Source: Rhodothermus marinus DSM 4252 (GTDB lineage: Bacteria > Bacteroidota > Rhodothermia > Rhodothermales > Rhodothermaceae). Taken from it: a DNA stretch of 64,000 nucleotides. The notes beneath the pieces were generated by a model. That model was not told the origin of the DNA. It did no database searches and saw nothing but the letters and a program-made list of their open reading frames with translations. Of this stretch, positions 33,938 through 43,051 are shown piece by piece (the stretch's first letter is position 1; each line of letters begins with the position of its first letter). The stretch spans positions 121,001 to 185,000 of the forward strand of contig NC_013501.1 in assembly GCF_000024845.1 (NCBI RefSeq), given 5' to 3'. The position numbers were made by a program, and so were the translations under genes.

Positions 33938-36900
33938 AATAGCTACCGAAGCCTCTGTATCGTTTGATCGGGTGGTGGACGACATTGCGGCCGAGGTTGC
34001 CGCCGGTTGGCGAACCTGGCAGCAGGCCGAACAGCGGCGGTGGGCGCAATGGGAAGCGATCGTTCAGGAAGCTGCGCAGGCGCACGGCGAAGCGCTGGCC
34101 TTGCTGGAAAAGGGAGATAGGCAGGGCTATGCAGCCCTTGTCGAAGCGCAGGTGCTGCGTCCATTGCAGCAGGCCTGGCATGCGCAGGTTTTGCCGGAAG
34201 GGATTCCGCCAACTCCTTCCTTTGAAGCGCTGGGGCCGGAGCGTTGGCCGGAGCAGGTGCGCGTGCCAGTGACACCTGAACTATTCGCGGATGAAGCCAA
34301 AGGTTGGGTCGGACGCCGACTGCGGTGTCGAATAGCCCGTCGGATTTTGACGCTATGGAATCGGCGCTGGCCGCAACGACCTTGCAGGCGTACCGTCCCG
34401 CTGCGGCTTCTGCTGGCATTTCACCTGGAGGTCCGTGTACCCCGAGCCTGGTGGCCGGTCTATGAAGCCTGTCGGACCCACTGGGCTCGGGCGGTCGGTC
34501 TGGTGGAGAAAGGGCTGGCCACCTGGCAGGAAACGGTACGGACAGCGTTGCCGCTCGACGCGGAAGCGGCACCCTCTGCGGAGGTTCTGGAAGGCGCACG
34601 GGCTTTGCAGGAAGTGCTGGTAGCGGCAATTCAGGAGCGGCTCCCGGATCTTTCCATTCCGGAAGCGTCGCTTGCGAAAGAACTGGTCCGGGATCTGGAG
34701 CGAGCCGGGACGTTTCTGCTGCGTCGGCGTCATCGGCGGTTGCCACGAAAAAAACGTCGCTACCACAGTCGCTGGGAACGCATCGAAAGCGCCTGGCAAC
34801 AGTGGTTTCGGCAGGCTGCTGACCGTGCCGCGCTGTTAGCGGCACTGGTACAGGTGACTTGTCAGCTGCGAGCCCAACAGGATCGGCTTGCTGACCGACT
34901 GGAGCAGGCCGTTCGCATGCCGCGCGCCCGTGTGGTCGAGCAGTTCAGGAGCTACTTCGATCGGGTTCAGGAACGATTGGCGCAAGCGCTGGCCGAGGAA
35001 ACAGATGACCCTGAAAGGCTGCGTCAGCATCTGCAGGAAGCCCTGACCGCTCGGGAATCACTGCGCCAACAGCTTTACCAGCAGCCTGACCTGAGGCAAC
35101 TGAGCACCGTGCTGGAGGCCCCGGCACGCGACGAATGGGCGGCGGTTACGGCGACCGTGCAGACCCTCCCCGAGCAGTGTGTACTGCATCCTGCGGGTCG
35201 GACGCTCCGACCGGAGGGTCCGGCACTGACGATCCCACTCAGGGCGCTGGTACTGGAACACCTCGAGCCGCCCTGGCCCGAGCACCTGGAGGCCGCGTCG
35301 TTGCGCTTGCGTCAGGCGGTGCTGAAAAGCTGGAGTGCGCTCGAGGAGGTTTTGGAGATTGTCGGCTACAATCTGGAGGCGGCCCTGGACGAGATAAGGG
35401 CGGAGGCGCCCGGTGGAGACCTGCGCACCCGGCTCGAGGAGCTGGCACTCGGGAGTCTGCAGCATGCCGGAAGACGCCTGGAAGAAAGTACCCGCGAGCT
35501 GGAAGAAGCGCTGGGTGCTTTTCGGGAAGCCCTGGCCGAGGAGATCCGCAGCGACTGGCGCACACTGGAGCAGCGACTTCAGGCTGAGATGGCGCAGCGG
35601 GCTCAGTGGAAGCGGCTGCGCCTGCGTCTGCAGCACCAGGCCGGTCAGTGGCTGTACCTGGCCCACCAACAGGGGAAGCGACAGTGGAAGGCCCTGCAGG
35701 CTGCTTCGCGACGAATCCTGCGCCGGGCGCGCCAGCTTGTGCGGTGGGGCCAGGCGGCAATCGGGATGGGTGCTGACACTGGCGCGATCGATCAGGTGCG
35801 TGCCGCCGACGTGCTGCTCAGCATCGAGGAGGTGCGCGCGCGGCTCCCTCTGGTCTATCGACGACTATTCACGTTCGAGCCCCTGGACGATCCAGCTTTG
35901 TTTGTGGGATTTGAGCTCGAGCGCCGTCAGATCGCCGGCTGGTACGGTCGCTGGTGCGAGGGTCGTAGCAGTAGTGCCGTGGTGGTGACGGCTTTTCCGG
36001 GAACAGGGATGACCAGCATGCTCAACGTGCTGACAGCCACGGTCTTTGCCGAAGCTCGTGTCTGTCGATTGACGTTGCAGGAGCGGGTGCGGGATGAAGC
36101 GCATCTGGCCGTACTCCTGGCGCAGGCGCTCCAACTCCCAGAAACGCCGGACACCCTTGAGCGCGTCGAAGCAGCTATTGGACAACGTTTTGCTCGCGAA
36201 AAGCCAACCGTCGTGTTGCTCGACAACCTGGAGCATGTGTTGCTATGCACCTACAATGGCCAGCAGTGGCTGGAGCGTCTGCTGATTCTCTTTGCCCGAA
36301 CGGATCGGCATGTATTCTGGGTGGCCGGGATTGCCCGGCCGGCCTGGTTCTTCTTTGAACGCACGGCCCGGAATGCGGTGGGGCTGGTGCAGCTCTGTCC
36401 GCTCCGGGAGCCGGACCGGGCACTTCTGGAGCAGGCCATCGAAGCGCGACATCTTCGGAGCGGGCTACTGCTGCGTTTTGAGCCGCCGGCACGACCTTCG
36501 CCCGTGCTACGTCAGCGGTTGCGTCGGGCCAGTACGCCCGAGGCACAACAGGCTATTCTGCGCGAGGTGTTCTTCGATCGGCTGTATCAGGAAGCCGGTC
36601 CGAATTGGCGACTGGCGTTGCTCTACTGGCTGCGCTCGGTTCAGGTGGAGGATGGCGGTCTGCGCGTGCGCCCGATCGCTGCGCTGACCTTTGACTTTCT
36701 GGAACAGCTCAGCCTCGAACAGGCCTTCACGCTCAAAGCATTTCTGCGACATCGCACGCTGACGCTGGAAGAACATCAGCAACTGTTCCGCAGCACACCG
36801 GCTCAGAGCCTTTTTGTGCTGGAGTCGCTGCTGAATCAGCATCTGATTGAACCAGAGAAAAAAGAGGAAGCACCGATGGAAGGGCTGCAGCCGGGCGTTC

Positions 36901-36977
36901 GCTATCGGCTGGTGCCGTTCTTCGTGCAGCCGGTGCGACGGGTGCTCCAGACCCGGCACATCCTGTACGAAGGCTAA
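33927..36977 (+). CDS. Large coiled-coil protein with a C-terminal P-loop NTPase domain lacking the Walker A lysine
   Basis: 1016 residues that I cannot assign to a named family. Residues 1-600 are almost all helical and rich in Arg, Glu, Leu, Gln and Trp, with long coiled-coil stretches (for example about 290-400 and 490-600). Residues about 620-950 look like an AAA/STAND-type ATPase: VVVTAFPGTGMTSMLNVL occupies the Walker A position, but the expected Lys is Met695. Walker B is intact (TVVLLDNLEHVLL, Asp766). A sensor-like VFWVAGIARPAWFFF follows, then a helical lid and a winged-helix-like tail (LTLEEHQQLFRSTPAQSLFVLESLLNQHLI). No signal peptide or membrane segment. It overlaps mscS by 11 nt. 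A role in controlling or using the channel is inferred from coupling only. Confidence 0.7.
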   Translation: MNPEIATEASVSFDRVVDDIAAEVAAGWRTWQQAEQRRWAQWEAIVQEAAQAHGEALALLEKGDRQGYAALVEAQVLRPLQQAWHAQVLPEGIPPTPSFEALGPERWPEQVRVPVTPELFADEAKGWVGRRLRCRIARRILTLWNRRWPQRPCRRTVPLRLLLAFHLEVRVPRAWWPVYEACRTHWARAVGLVEKGLATWQETVRTALPLDAEAAPSAEVLEGARALQEVLVAAIQERLPDLSIPEASLAKELVRDLERAGTFLLRRRHRRLPRKKRRYHSRWERIESAWQQWFRQAADRAALLAALVQVTCQLRAQQDRLADRLEQAVRMPRARVVEQFRSYFDRVQERLAQALAEETDDPERLRQHLQEALTARESLRQQLYQQPDLRQLSTVLEAPARDEWAAVTATVQTLPEQCVLHPAGRTLRPEGPALTIPLRALVLEHLEPPWPEHLEAASLRLRQAVLKSWSALEEVLEIVGYNLEAALDEIRAEAPGGDLRTRLEELALGSLQHAGRRLEESTRELEEALGAFREALAEEIRSDWRTLEQRLQAEMAQRAQWKRLRLRLQHQAGQWLYLAHQQGKRQWKALQAASRRILRRARQLVRWGQAAIGMGADTGAIDQVRAADVLLSIEEVRARLPLVYRRLFTFEPLDDPALFVGFELERRQIAGWYGRWCEGRSSSAVVVTAFPGTGMTSMLNVLTATVFAEARVCRLTLQERVRDEAHLAVLLAQALQLPETPDTLERVEAAIGQRFAREKPTVVLLDNLEHVLLCTYNGQQWLERLLILFARTDRHVFWVAGIARPAWFFFERTARNAVGLVQLCPLREPDRALLEQAIEARHLRSGLLLRFEPPARPSPVLRQRLRRASTPEAQQAILREVFFDRLYQEAGPNWRLALLYWLRSVQVEDGGLRVRPIAALTFDFLEQLSLEQAFTLKAFLRHRTLTLEEHQQLFRSTPAQSLFVLESLLNQHLIEPEKKEEAPMEGLQPGVRYRLVPFFVQPVRRVLQTRHILYEG

Positions 36978-36981
36978 AAAG

Positions 36982-37014
36982 AAAAAACCCTTCGGCGCAA
37001 AACGTGCCGAAGGG
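36982..37014 (-). terminator. Terminator of the sigma factor gene
   Basis: A 9-bp perfect stem, CCCTTCGGC (36988-36996) with GCCGAAGGG (37006-37014), around a 9-nt loop. On the reverse strand six Ts follow. It lies 27 nt past the sigma-factor stop and 4 nt from the convergent gene's stop. Confidence 0.85.
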
Positions 37015-37041
37015 AAAATGTTCTGAAAGCATGGGAAGCAG

Positions 37042-37881
37042 CTATCCCACGTGGATCTGCAGCTCCTCGCGGCGGTGTTTCTGGCGGAGTTTGCGGAGCG
37101 CCTTTTCCTTGATCTGGCGCACCCGCTCGCGCGTCAGGCCGAAACGCTGGCCGATTTCTTCCAGCGTGAGCGGATGCTCGCGGCCGATGCCGAAGTACAG
37201 GCGGATGATTTCGGCCTCGCGCGGATGCAGCGTGGAAAGGGCCCGCTCGATGTCGATCTTGAGCGACTCCTCCATGAGCCCTTCGTCCGGCGAGGTGTCT
37301 TCCTCGTTGGGCAGGACGTCGAGCAGGCTGTTGTCGTCGTCGTCGGTGAAGGGCGCGTCCATTGAAAGGGCGCGGCCCGTGTGCTGCAGCGCCTCGCGGA
37401 TTTTTTCGACGTCGATGTTGAGCTCTTCGGCGAGCTCTTCGGCGCTGGGGGCGCGCTCATGCTCCTGCGCCAGCCGCGCGCTGACCTTGCGGATCTTGGA
37501 GATCGTGCCGATGCGGTTCAGCGGTAGGCGCACCACGCGGCTCTGCTCGGCCAGGGCTTGCAGGATGGCCTGGCGAATCCACCAGACCGCGTAGGAAATG
37601 AACTTGAAGCCGCGCGTCTCGTCGAAGCGCTGGGCCGCCTTGATCAGGCCGTAGTTGCCCTCGTTGATCAGGTCGGCCAGGCTCAGACCCTGTCCCTGGT
37701 ACTTCTTGGCGACGGAGACGACGAAGCGCAGGTTGGCACGGGTGAGCTTGTGCAACGCTTCTTCGTCGCCCTGCTTGATGCGCCGTGCCAGTTCGACCTC
37801 CTCCTCGGGCGTCAATAACGGGATTTTCCCGATCTCCTGGAGGTACTGATCCAGCATGCGTTGCTGGCGCGGGACGTACAT
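37042..37881 (-). CDS. rpoD: Primary RNA polymerase sigma factor (RpoD/SigA, short form)
   Basis: 279 residues. Region 1.2 ([26 protein letters not shown]), region 2 ([48 protein letters not shown]), region 3 and region 4 ([29 protein letters not shown]) are all intact. Region 1.1 and the non-conserved insert are absent, the arrangement of the primary sigma factor in Bacteroidota, which recognises TTTG/TAnnTTTG-type promoters. That agrees with the candidate promoters seen in this window. Monocistronic, closed by a strong terminator, with a leader of about 170 nt upstream to the next gene. Confidence 0.95.
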   Translation of the reverse strand: MYVPRQQRMLDQYLQEIGKIPLLTPEEEVELARRIKQGDEEALHKLTRANLRFVVSVAKKYQGQGLSLADLINEGNYGLIKAAQRFDETRGFKFISYAVWWIRQAILQALAEQSRVVRLPLNRIGTISKIRKVSARLAQEHERAPSAEELAEELNIDVEKIREALQHTGRALSMDAPFTDDDDNSLLDVLPNEEDTSPDEGLMEESLKIDIERALSTLHPREAEIIRLYFGIGREHPLTLEEIGQRFGLTRERVRQIKEKALRKLRQKHRREELQIHVG

Positions 37882-38054
37882 AGCCCTTCTCCTGGGTTTG
37901 GTGACAGGTCTTTACGAGTGGCCGGTTGGTGGAAGGCTGTATGCATGACGGCAGGCACCCCTCCGTCCACACAGCAGCCCCTTCACGCAGGCGCCAACCG
38001 CTTGTTCCCAATCCATTGTGATCGGGTTATTTGCCTTTTGCAAAGCGCCTATCC

Positions 38055-39623
38055 TTATGCGGAAGAATCCGGCAAGGTTTCCGCCGAAGATGCAAAATTC
38101 GCACATTGCGCCAGAAGCGCATCGGCCAGACGCCGATCCGGGCGCATGCGCGGGATCTTGCTCTGACCGCTGAGCCGCTTCCGATGCCGCCGCATCCATT
38201 CGAGGAAGGCGCCGGCAGGCAGCGCGACGATTTCCGGGCGGTCGAACGCCCGGGCCTCACGGCGAATCTGGTAGTGTCGGTTGATGCGTTGCAGGTAGGC
38301 GTCGATAGCCGCCGCAAAGGCCGACAGGTCGGCGGGCGGTTGCTCGAACTCGATCAGCCACTGGTGCGTCGGGAGCCGGTCGCGCGTGGCCGGGCGCGGG
38401 GCGATGTGGTAGTCGCGCACGCGGGCGCCGGTCTGTCGGCAGGCTTCTTCGAGGGCGGCGCGGGCTTCGTCGCCGAAAACCGCCTCGCCGTACAGGTCGA
38501 GCATTTCGCCGGTGCGTCCGGCCACCACCAGCCTGGGCGGATCGGTCTGCGTAAAGCGCACCACGTCGCGCATCGCGTAGCTCCAGAGCCCGCTGCACGT
38601 GGTCACGTAGAGCGCATAGCGCACGCCGGGCTCGACGGTCGCGATTGTGTGGCGGGGCGGATCGGGCCGGTGGCGTGCTTCCAGCGGGACGAATTCGTAG
38701 AAGATCCCGTTGTCCAGGTGCAGCAGCATGGCCGGATCGTCGAGCGTCGACTGAAAGGCAAAGAAGCCTTCCGAAGCACCGTAGGTCTCGACGAAGTCCG
38801 GTGCGGGCTCGCCGATCAGCTCTTCCAGCAGCGTGCGGTAGGAGCTGAGCGCCACGCCACCCGAAATGAACACCTGCAGGTTGGGCCAGACCTCGCGGAC
38901 GGTCGCCACCGGACGGCCCCGTTGCCGGCTCGCTTCTTCGAGCAGTAGTTTGAAAAGGACCAGCCCCCAGGTGGGCGCCATGACCACCAGGCGGATGTCC
39001 TGCTGCACGGTGTGCCGGGCGATGGCCCGCAACTTTTCTTCCCAGTTGGGCAGTATCAGCACCTGGTCGGGCACGGCCTGGTAGCACAGGCGCACGTACC
39101 ACGGGGCATAGCGCGCCACCAGTCCGCTGATCTCGCCGGCCCAGGTGCCCGGATGGCGCGGGTCTTCGTCGGCGCGGCCCGGCAGCGTCAGATGACGTCC
39201 TTTGAGGAAGTCCGGGCGGCCGGACTGCAGCAGGTAGTTCAGGCCTACCTCGATGCTGAAGCGACGATCGGCCCGGAGCATTTCGCGGCTGACGGGGATG
39301 AGCGTGCCCTCGGAGGCGGTGCCGCTGGAGACGGCAAAGTGACGGATGCGTCCCGGCCAGCAGATGTCCGCTTTGCCGCGCCGCATGCGGGCCACATCGT
39401 CCCGAAAGTCGTCGTAGGTATGCAGCGGCACGCGCGCCTGATAGGCCCGGACCACGTCGCGGGCGCGGGCCAGTTCGGCAAAGCCGTAGCGCCGTCCCCA
39501 TTCGGTGTGGGCAGCCCGCCGCAGCAGGCGGCGCAGCAGCCGGGCCTGCGTGCCCGCCGGATCCTCCAGAAAACGACGGTGGTGACGAAGCAACAGGTGT
39601 GGCAGCAGGCGGACGGCACGCAT
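38055..39623 (-). CDS. GH3 auxin-responsive-promoter family acyl-adenylating enzyme
   Basis: 522 residues. The ANL-type ATP-binding motif FAVSSGTASEGTLIPVS, the FVETYGASEGFFAFQ motif and VRYALYVTTCSGLWSYAMRDVVRFT are GH3 landmarks, and the N-terminal helical bundle (LLRRLLRRAAHTEWGRRYGF, VPLHTYDDFRDDVARM) matches bacterial GH3 proteins. Plant GH3 enzymes conjugate acyl acids to amino acids through an acyl-AMP. Bacterial members are common in Bacteroidota, and their substrates are largely unknown. Cytoplasmic, with no signal peptide. Divergent from folP. Confidence 0.88.
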   Translation of the reverse strand: MRAVRLLPHLLLRHHRRFLEDPAGTQARLLRRLLRRAAHTEWGRRYGFAELARARDVVRAYQARVPLHTYDDFRDDVARMRRGKADICWPGRIRHFAVSSGTASEGTLIPVSREMLRADRRFSIEVGLNYLLQSGRPDFLKGRHLTLPGRADEDPRHPGTWAGEISGLVARYAPWYVRLCYQAVPDQVLILPNWEEKLRAIARHTVQQDIRLVVMAPTWGLVLFKLLLEEASRQRGRPVATVREVWPNLQVFISGGVALSSYRTLLEELIGEPAPDFVETYGASEGFFAFQSTLDDPAMLLHLDNGIFYEFVPLEARHRPDPPRHTIATVEPGVRYALYVTTCSGLWSYAMRDVVRFTQTDPPRLVVAGRTGEMLDLYGEAVFGDEARAALEEACRQTGARVRDYHIAPRPATRDRLPTHQWLIEFEQPPADLSAFAAAIDAYLQRINRHYQIRREARAFDRPEIVALPAGAFLEWMRRHRKRLSGQSKIPRMRPDRRLADALLAQCANFASSAETLPDSSA

Positions 39624-39726
39624 GGCGGGCTTCCGGTCGGAACGTCCGGCGGACTTTTCGCGAAAAAAATCGCGCGAGGCGCGCTACGCCGTACTATATT
39701 CCGTGTTCCCCGAATGCTGAGGCGAC

Positions 39727-40662
39727 ATGTGGCAACCTGAAGCCTTCGATACAGACCGATTCGTGCTGAACTGCCGGGGGCGGCTGCTGGACTGTCGGCC
39801 CGGCCTGCCCGGCGGGGCGCATGTGATGGGCATTCTGAACGTGACGCCCGACTCGTTCTGGGACGGCGGCCGGTATCAGACGGTGGATGCCGCCCTGAAG
39901 CGGGTGGAAACCATGCTCGAAGAAGGGGCGGCGATCATCGATGTGGGGGGTGAATCGACACGGCCGCGCGGGCGCGCCTACGGCCGGGGTGCCGAGCCGG
40001 TCTCGCCCGACGAAGAGCGGCGGCGCGTGCTTCCGGTGATCGAGGCGATCGCGCAGCGTTTTCCCGAAGCGATCATTTCGGTCGATACTTACAAGCCCGA
40101 GGTGGCGCGTGATGCGCTGGAAGCCGGTGCGCACCTGATCAACGATCAGACCGGGCTCCGGCTCTATCCGGAGATGGCCGAGGTGGCCGCCCGCTACGGC
40201 GCGCCGCTTGTGCTCATGCACTCGGTCGGGCGTCCGGGCGAGATGCCGCACGAGTCGCACTACGACGACGTGGTGGCCGAAGTCCGGCAATCGCTGGCCG
40301 AATCGGTCGCCCGAGCCCACGCCGCCGGCGTGCGTCAGGTGGTGCTTGATCCGGGCTTTGGCTTCGGCAAGACGGCGGCCGAAAACCTGCAGTTGATCAA
40401 CAACGTCGATGCGCTCCTGAGTCTGGGCTATCCCGTGCTGGTGGGCATCTCCCGCAAAAGCACGATCGGTCAGGTGCTGGGCACGCCCGAGCAGCCTGTC
40501 CCGCCCGAAGGGCGGCTCTACGGGACGCTGGGGGTGACGGCCGTGGCCGTTTTGCGCGGGGCCACGCTGGTGCGGGCGCACGACGTTCGCCCCACTGTCG
40601 AAATGCTGCGGCTGCTGGCGGCCACCCTGGCGCAACCGCGCACTGAATTGCACGCCGTCTGA
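39727..40662 (+). CDS. folP: Dihydropteroate synthase
   Basis: 311 residues, slightly longer than usual because of an N-terminal extension to about residue 30. The folP signatures MGILNVTPDSFWDGG and IDVGGESTRPRG are clear, as are ISVDTYKPEVARDALEAGAHLINDQTG, LVLMHSVGRPGEMP and VGISRKSTIGQVLG (RxK/S pocket). It joins p-aminobenzoate to dihydropterin pyrophosphate in folate synthesis. It is the first gene of folP-cdaA-pcm, with 15 nt to the cdaA start. The folP-cdaA linkage is conserved in Bacteroidota. A TATATT just upstream (39694-39699) may belong to its promoter. Confidence 0.95.
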   Translation: MWQPEAFDTDRFVLNCRGRLLDCRPGLPGGAHVMGILNVTPDSFWDGGRYQTVDAALKRVETMLEEGAAIIDVGGESTRPRGRAYGRGAEPVSPDEERRRVLPVIEAIAQRFPEAIISVDTYKPEVARDALEAGAHLINDQTGLRLYPEMAEVAARYGAPLVLMHSVGRPGEMPHESHYDDVVAEVRQSLAESVARAHAAGVRQVVLDPGFGFGKTAAENLQLINNVDALLSLGYPVLVGISRKSTIGQVLGTPEQPVPPEGRLYGTLGVTAVAVLRGATLVRAHDVRPTVEMLRLLAATLAQPRTELHAV

Positions 40663-40677
40663 AAACCTGCAAACGCC

Positions 40678-41487
40678 GTGACGCTCGTTCACTGGATCAT
40701 CCCGATTCGCCTGGTCGATCTCCTGGAGATCGCCCTGGTGGCCTACGTGCTCTACAAGCTCTACCAGCTCATGCGCGGCACGCTGGCCGTGCAGATCTTC
40801 CTGGGCGTCATGGCGATCTACCTGCTGCAGGTGATCGTGACGGCGCTCGACATGACCATGCTGCGCCGCTTTTTCAGCGCGCTCAGTGAGGTGGCCGTGC
40901 TGGCGGTGATCATCCTGTTTCAGCCTGAAATCCGACGGCTGCTCGTCATGGTGGCGCAGACGCCTTTCCTGCGGCGTTTTGTGGCGGCCCCGGTCCGGGA
41001 GGAAGTGATCAACGAGGTCTGCGCGGCCGTGGCCGAGATGAGCCGATTGCGCATCGGGGGGCTGATTGCGTTTGAGCGCTCCACCGGCCTTCGGCATTAC
41101 ATCGAGACGGGCACCATCCTGAACGCCCGGATCTCGCGCGAGCTGCTGCTCACAATTTTCTACGACAAAAACCCGCTGCACGATGGGGCCGTCATCATTC
41201 GCAACCAGGTGATTGCGGCGGCCCGCTGCATTCTTCCCGTTTCGACGAGTATGAAGCTGAGCCCGCACCTGGGACTGCGGCACCGGGCGGCGGTGGGGCT
41301 GACCGAGCAGACCGACGCCTTTGTGGTTGTAGTGTCGGAGGAGACCGGGACGATTTCCGTGGCCCAGCAGGGTGAGTTGATCTCCAACCTGACGGCCGCC
41401 GAGTTGTGCACGCTGCTGATCGAGGCGCTGGAGGCGCGTCCGGCCGTCGAGGTCGAAGAAGAAACGTCGGTGAACCTGCAATCATGA
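40678..41487 (+). CDS. cdaA: Diadenylate cyclase CdaA (c-di-AMP synthase)
   Basis: 269 residues beginning at a GTG. Three N-terminal membrane helices (LVDLLEIALVAYVLYKLYQL, VQIFLGVMAIYLLQVIV and VAVLAVIILFQPEI) precede the DAC domain. Active-site motifs are NPLHDGAVII (Asp169-Gly-Ala) and LGLRHRAAVG (Arg201-His-Arg), and GGLIAFERSTGLRHYIETG is typical. It makes cyclic di-AMP from two ATP at the membrane. c-di-AMP controls potassium transport and osmotic balance in other bacteria, notable given the Trk/Ktr system 11 kb away. No cdaR is adjacent, as usual in this lineage. It overlaps pcm by ATGA. Confidence 0.95.
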   Translation: MTLVHWIIPIRLVDLLEIALVAYVLYKLYQLMRGTLAVQIFLGVMAIYLLQVIVTALDMTMLRRFFSALSEVAVLAVIILFQPEIRRLLVMVAQTPFLRRFVAAPVREEVINEVCAAVAEMSRLRIGGLIAFERSTGLRHYIETGTILNARISRELLLTIFYDKNPLHDGAVIIRNQVIAAARCILPVSTSMKLSPHLGLRHRAAVGLTEQTDAFVVVVSEETGTISVAQQGELISNLTAAELCTLLIEALEARPAVEVEEETSVNLQS

Positions 41488-42167
41488 TCGAGGACGATCC
41501 CCTGTACCGACGGCGGCGCCTGCGTCTGGTGGAGGCGCTGCGGGAGAAGGGCATTCAGGACGAGCGCGTGCTGGAGGCCATCGCCCGGGTGCCCCGTCAT
41601 CTGTTCGTTGAACCCGCGCTGCGCGCCCGTGCCTACGACGATGTGGCTCTGCCGATCGGCCTGAAGCAGACCATTTCGCAACCCTTCACGGTGGCCTATC
41701 AGACTCAGCTCCTGGAGGTGCGGCCGGGCGATCGCGTGCTGGAGATCGGCACAGGCAGCGGCTACCAGGCGGCCATTCTGTGCGCGCTGGGGGCCCGTGT
41801 GTTCACGATCGAGCGGCATCGGCCGCTGCTGGAGCGGGCCCTTGCCCGCCTGGAGGCGCTGGGCTACCGGGTGGTGGCCCGCTGCGGCGACGGCTCGCAG
41901 GGCTGGCCGGCTTTCGCTCCGTTCGACGGGATCGTCGTGACGGCCGGCGCGACGGAAGTTCCGGAGGCTCTGTGCGAGCAGCTTCGGGTGCCCGAGGGCG
42001 ACCGCCCCGGTGGGCGCCTGGTCATACCGGTTGGCAGCAGCCATCAGCAACGCATGGTGCGCGTGCGCTGCACCGGTCCCGGCACGTACGAAACCGAAAC
42101 GCTGCACGTCTTCCGGTTCGTGCCGCTTGTGCGCGGGAGTGACGAGGCGCGGCGACGTCAGTCCTGA
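41484..42167 (+). CDS. pcm: Protein-L-isoaspartate O-methyltransferase
   Basis: 227 residues from the ATG at 41484. The pcm hallmark VALPIGLKQTISQPFTVAYQTQLL and the SAM motif VLEIGTGSGYQAAIL are unmistakable. It methylates L-isoaspartyl residues that form in aged or heated proteins, starting their repair, a useful function in a thermophile. The last 10 bases overlap the end of the convergent aroE gene. Translation is probably coupled to cdaA through the shared ATGA. Confidence 0.94.
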   Translation: MIEDDPLYRRRRLRLVEALREKGIQDERVLEAIARVPRHLFVEPALRARAYDDVALPIGLKQTISQPFTVAYQTQLLEVRPGDRVLEIGTGSGYQAAILCALGARVFTIERHRPLLERALARLEALGYRVVARCGDGSQGWPAFAPFDGIVVTAGATEVPEALCEQLRVPEGDRPGGRLVIPVGSSHQQRMVRVRCTGPGTYETETLHVFRFVPLVRGSDEARRRQS

Positions 42168-43051
42168 AACAGCGGCTTCAGGGCGGCCTGCACCGCCTCG
42201 CGTGGAAGCTCACGGCCGGTCCACTGACGGTAGGCGGCGGCCGCCTGTCCGATGAGCATGGTCAACCCGTCGATCGTGGTGGCACCCCGCGCGGCCGCCT
42301 CGCGCAGCAGGCGGGTCCGCACGGGATTGTACACGAGGTCGTAGACGATCTGCTCGGGGCCGAAGTCTTCGGCGTGGGGCCAGGGCGAGGCCGCGACGTG
42401 CGGATGCATCCCCACCGGCGTGGCGTTGACGATCAGGCAGGCGCTTCGGACGGCCGGTGCCGCCTCGTCCGGTGCCATCACCTGCAACGCCCGACGCGTG
42501 TCGTACGTGGCAAAGTCGGCGGCCAGCGCTTCGCCGCGTGCGGGCGTGCGCGCAACGATCGTCAGCCGCGTCGGTCGGAATTCCGTGAGCAGTGCATACA
42601 CCACGGCCCGCGCTGCGCCACCGGCGCCCAGCACCACCATCTCCGCGCCCGCCAGGCGATCGGCCAGTGACTGCAGCGGCTCCAGAAAGCCTTCCACGTC
42701 CGTATTGTCGCCGATGAGTTCCACGGCACCCGAGCCGTCCGCGCGGCAGACGATCGTGTTGACGGCGCCGATGGCCTCGGCCCGGGGCGTGCACCGGTCC
42801 AGCAGCGGCCGCACGGCCTCTTTGTGCGGGATTGTCACGTTGGCCCCGGCGAAGCCGAGCGCCCGCAGGCCCGCGATCGCCTCGGGCAGGGCGTCTTTCG
42901 GAACGCGGCAGGCCAGATAGACGAAGTCCAGCCCCTGCGTCTGAAATCCCGTGTTGTGGATGAGCGGCGAGAAGGAATGCGCCACCGGATCGCCCAGCAG
43001 CGCGATCGGACGCGTGGTTGCCCGGATCGAAACGTCGGTGCCCGGTGTCAT
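42158..43051 (-). CDS. aroE: Shikimate dehydrogenase
   Basis: 297 residues. The shikimate-binding N-terminus (ALLGDPVAHSFSPLIHNTGF), catalytic Lys in ANVTIPHKEAV, Asp in GDNTDVEGFL, the NADPH-binding VVLGAGGAARAVVYAL, and INATPVGMHPHV are all present. It reduces 3-dehydroshikimate to shikimate with NADPH in aromatic amino acid synthesis. The ATG at 43051 overlaps the last base of the outer-membrane gene upstream, so the pair is probably co-transcribed. Confidence 0.95.
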   Translation of the reverse strand: MTPGTDVSIRATTRPIALLGDPVAHSFSPLIHNTGFQTQGLDFVYLACRVPKDALPEAIAGLRALGFAGANVTIPHKEAVRPLLDRCTPRAEAIGAVNTIVCRADGSGAVELIGDNTDVEGFLEPLQSLADRLAGAEMVVLGAGGAARAVVYALLTEFRPTRLTIVARTPARGEALAADFATYDTRRALQVMAPDEAAPAVRSACLIVNATPVGMHPHVAASPWPHAEDFGPEQIVYDLVYNPVRTRLLREAAARGATTIDGLTMLIGQAAAAYRQWTGRELPREAVQAALKPLFQD

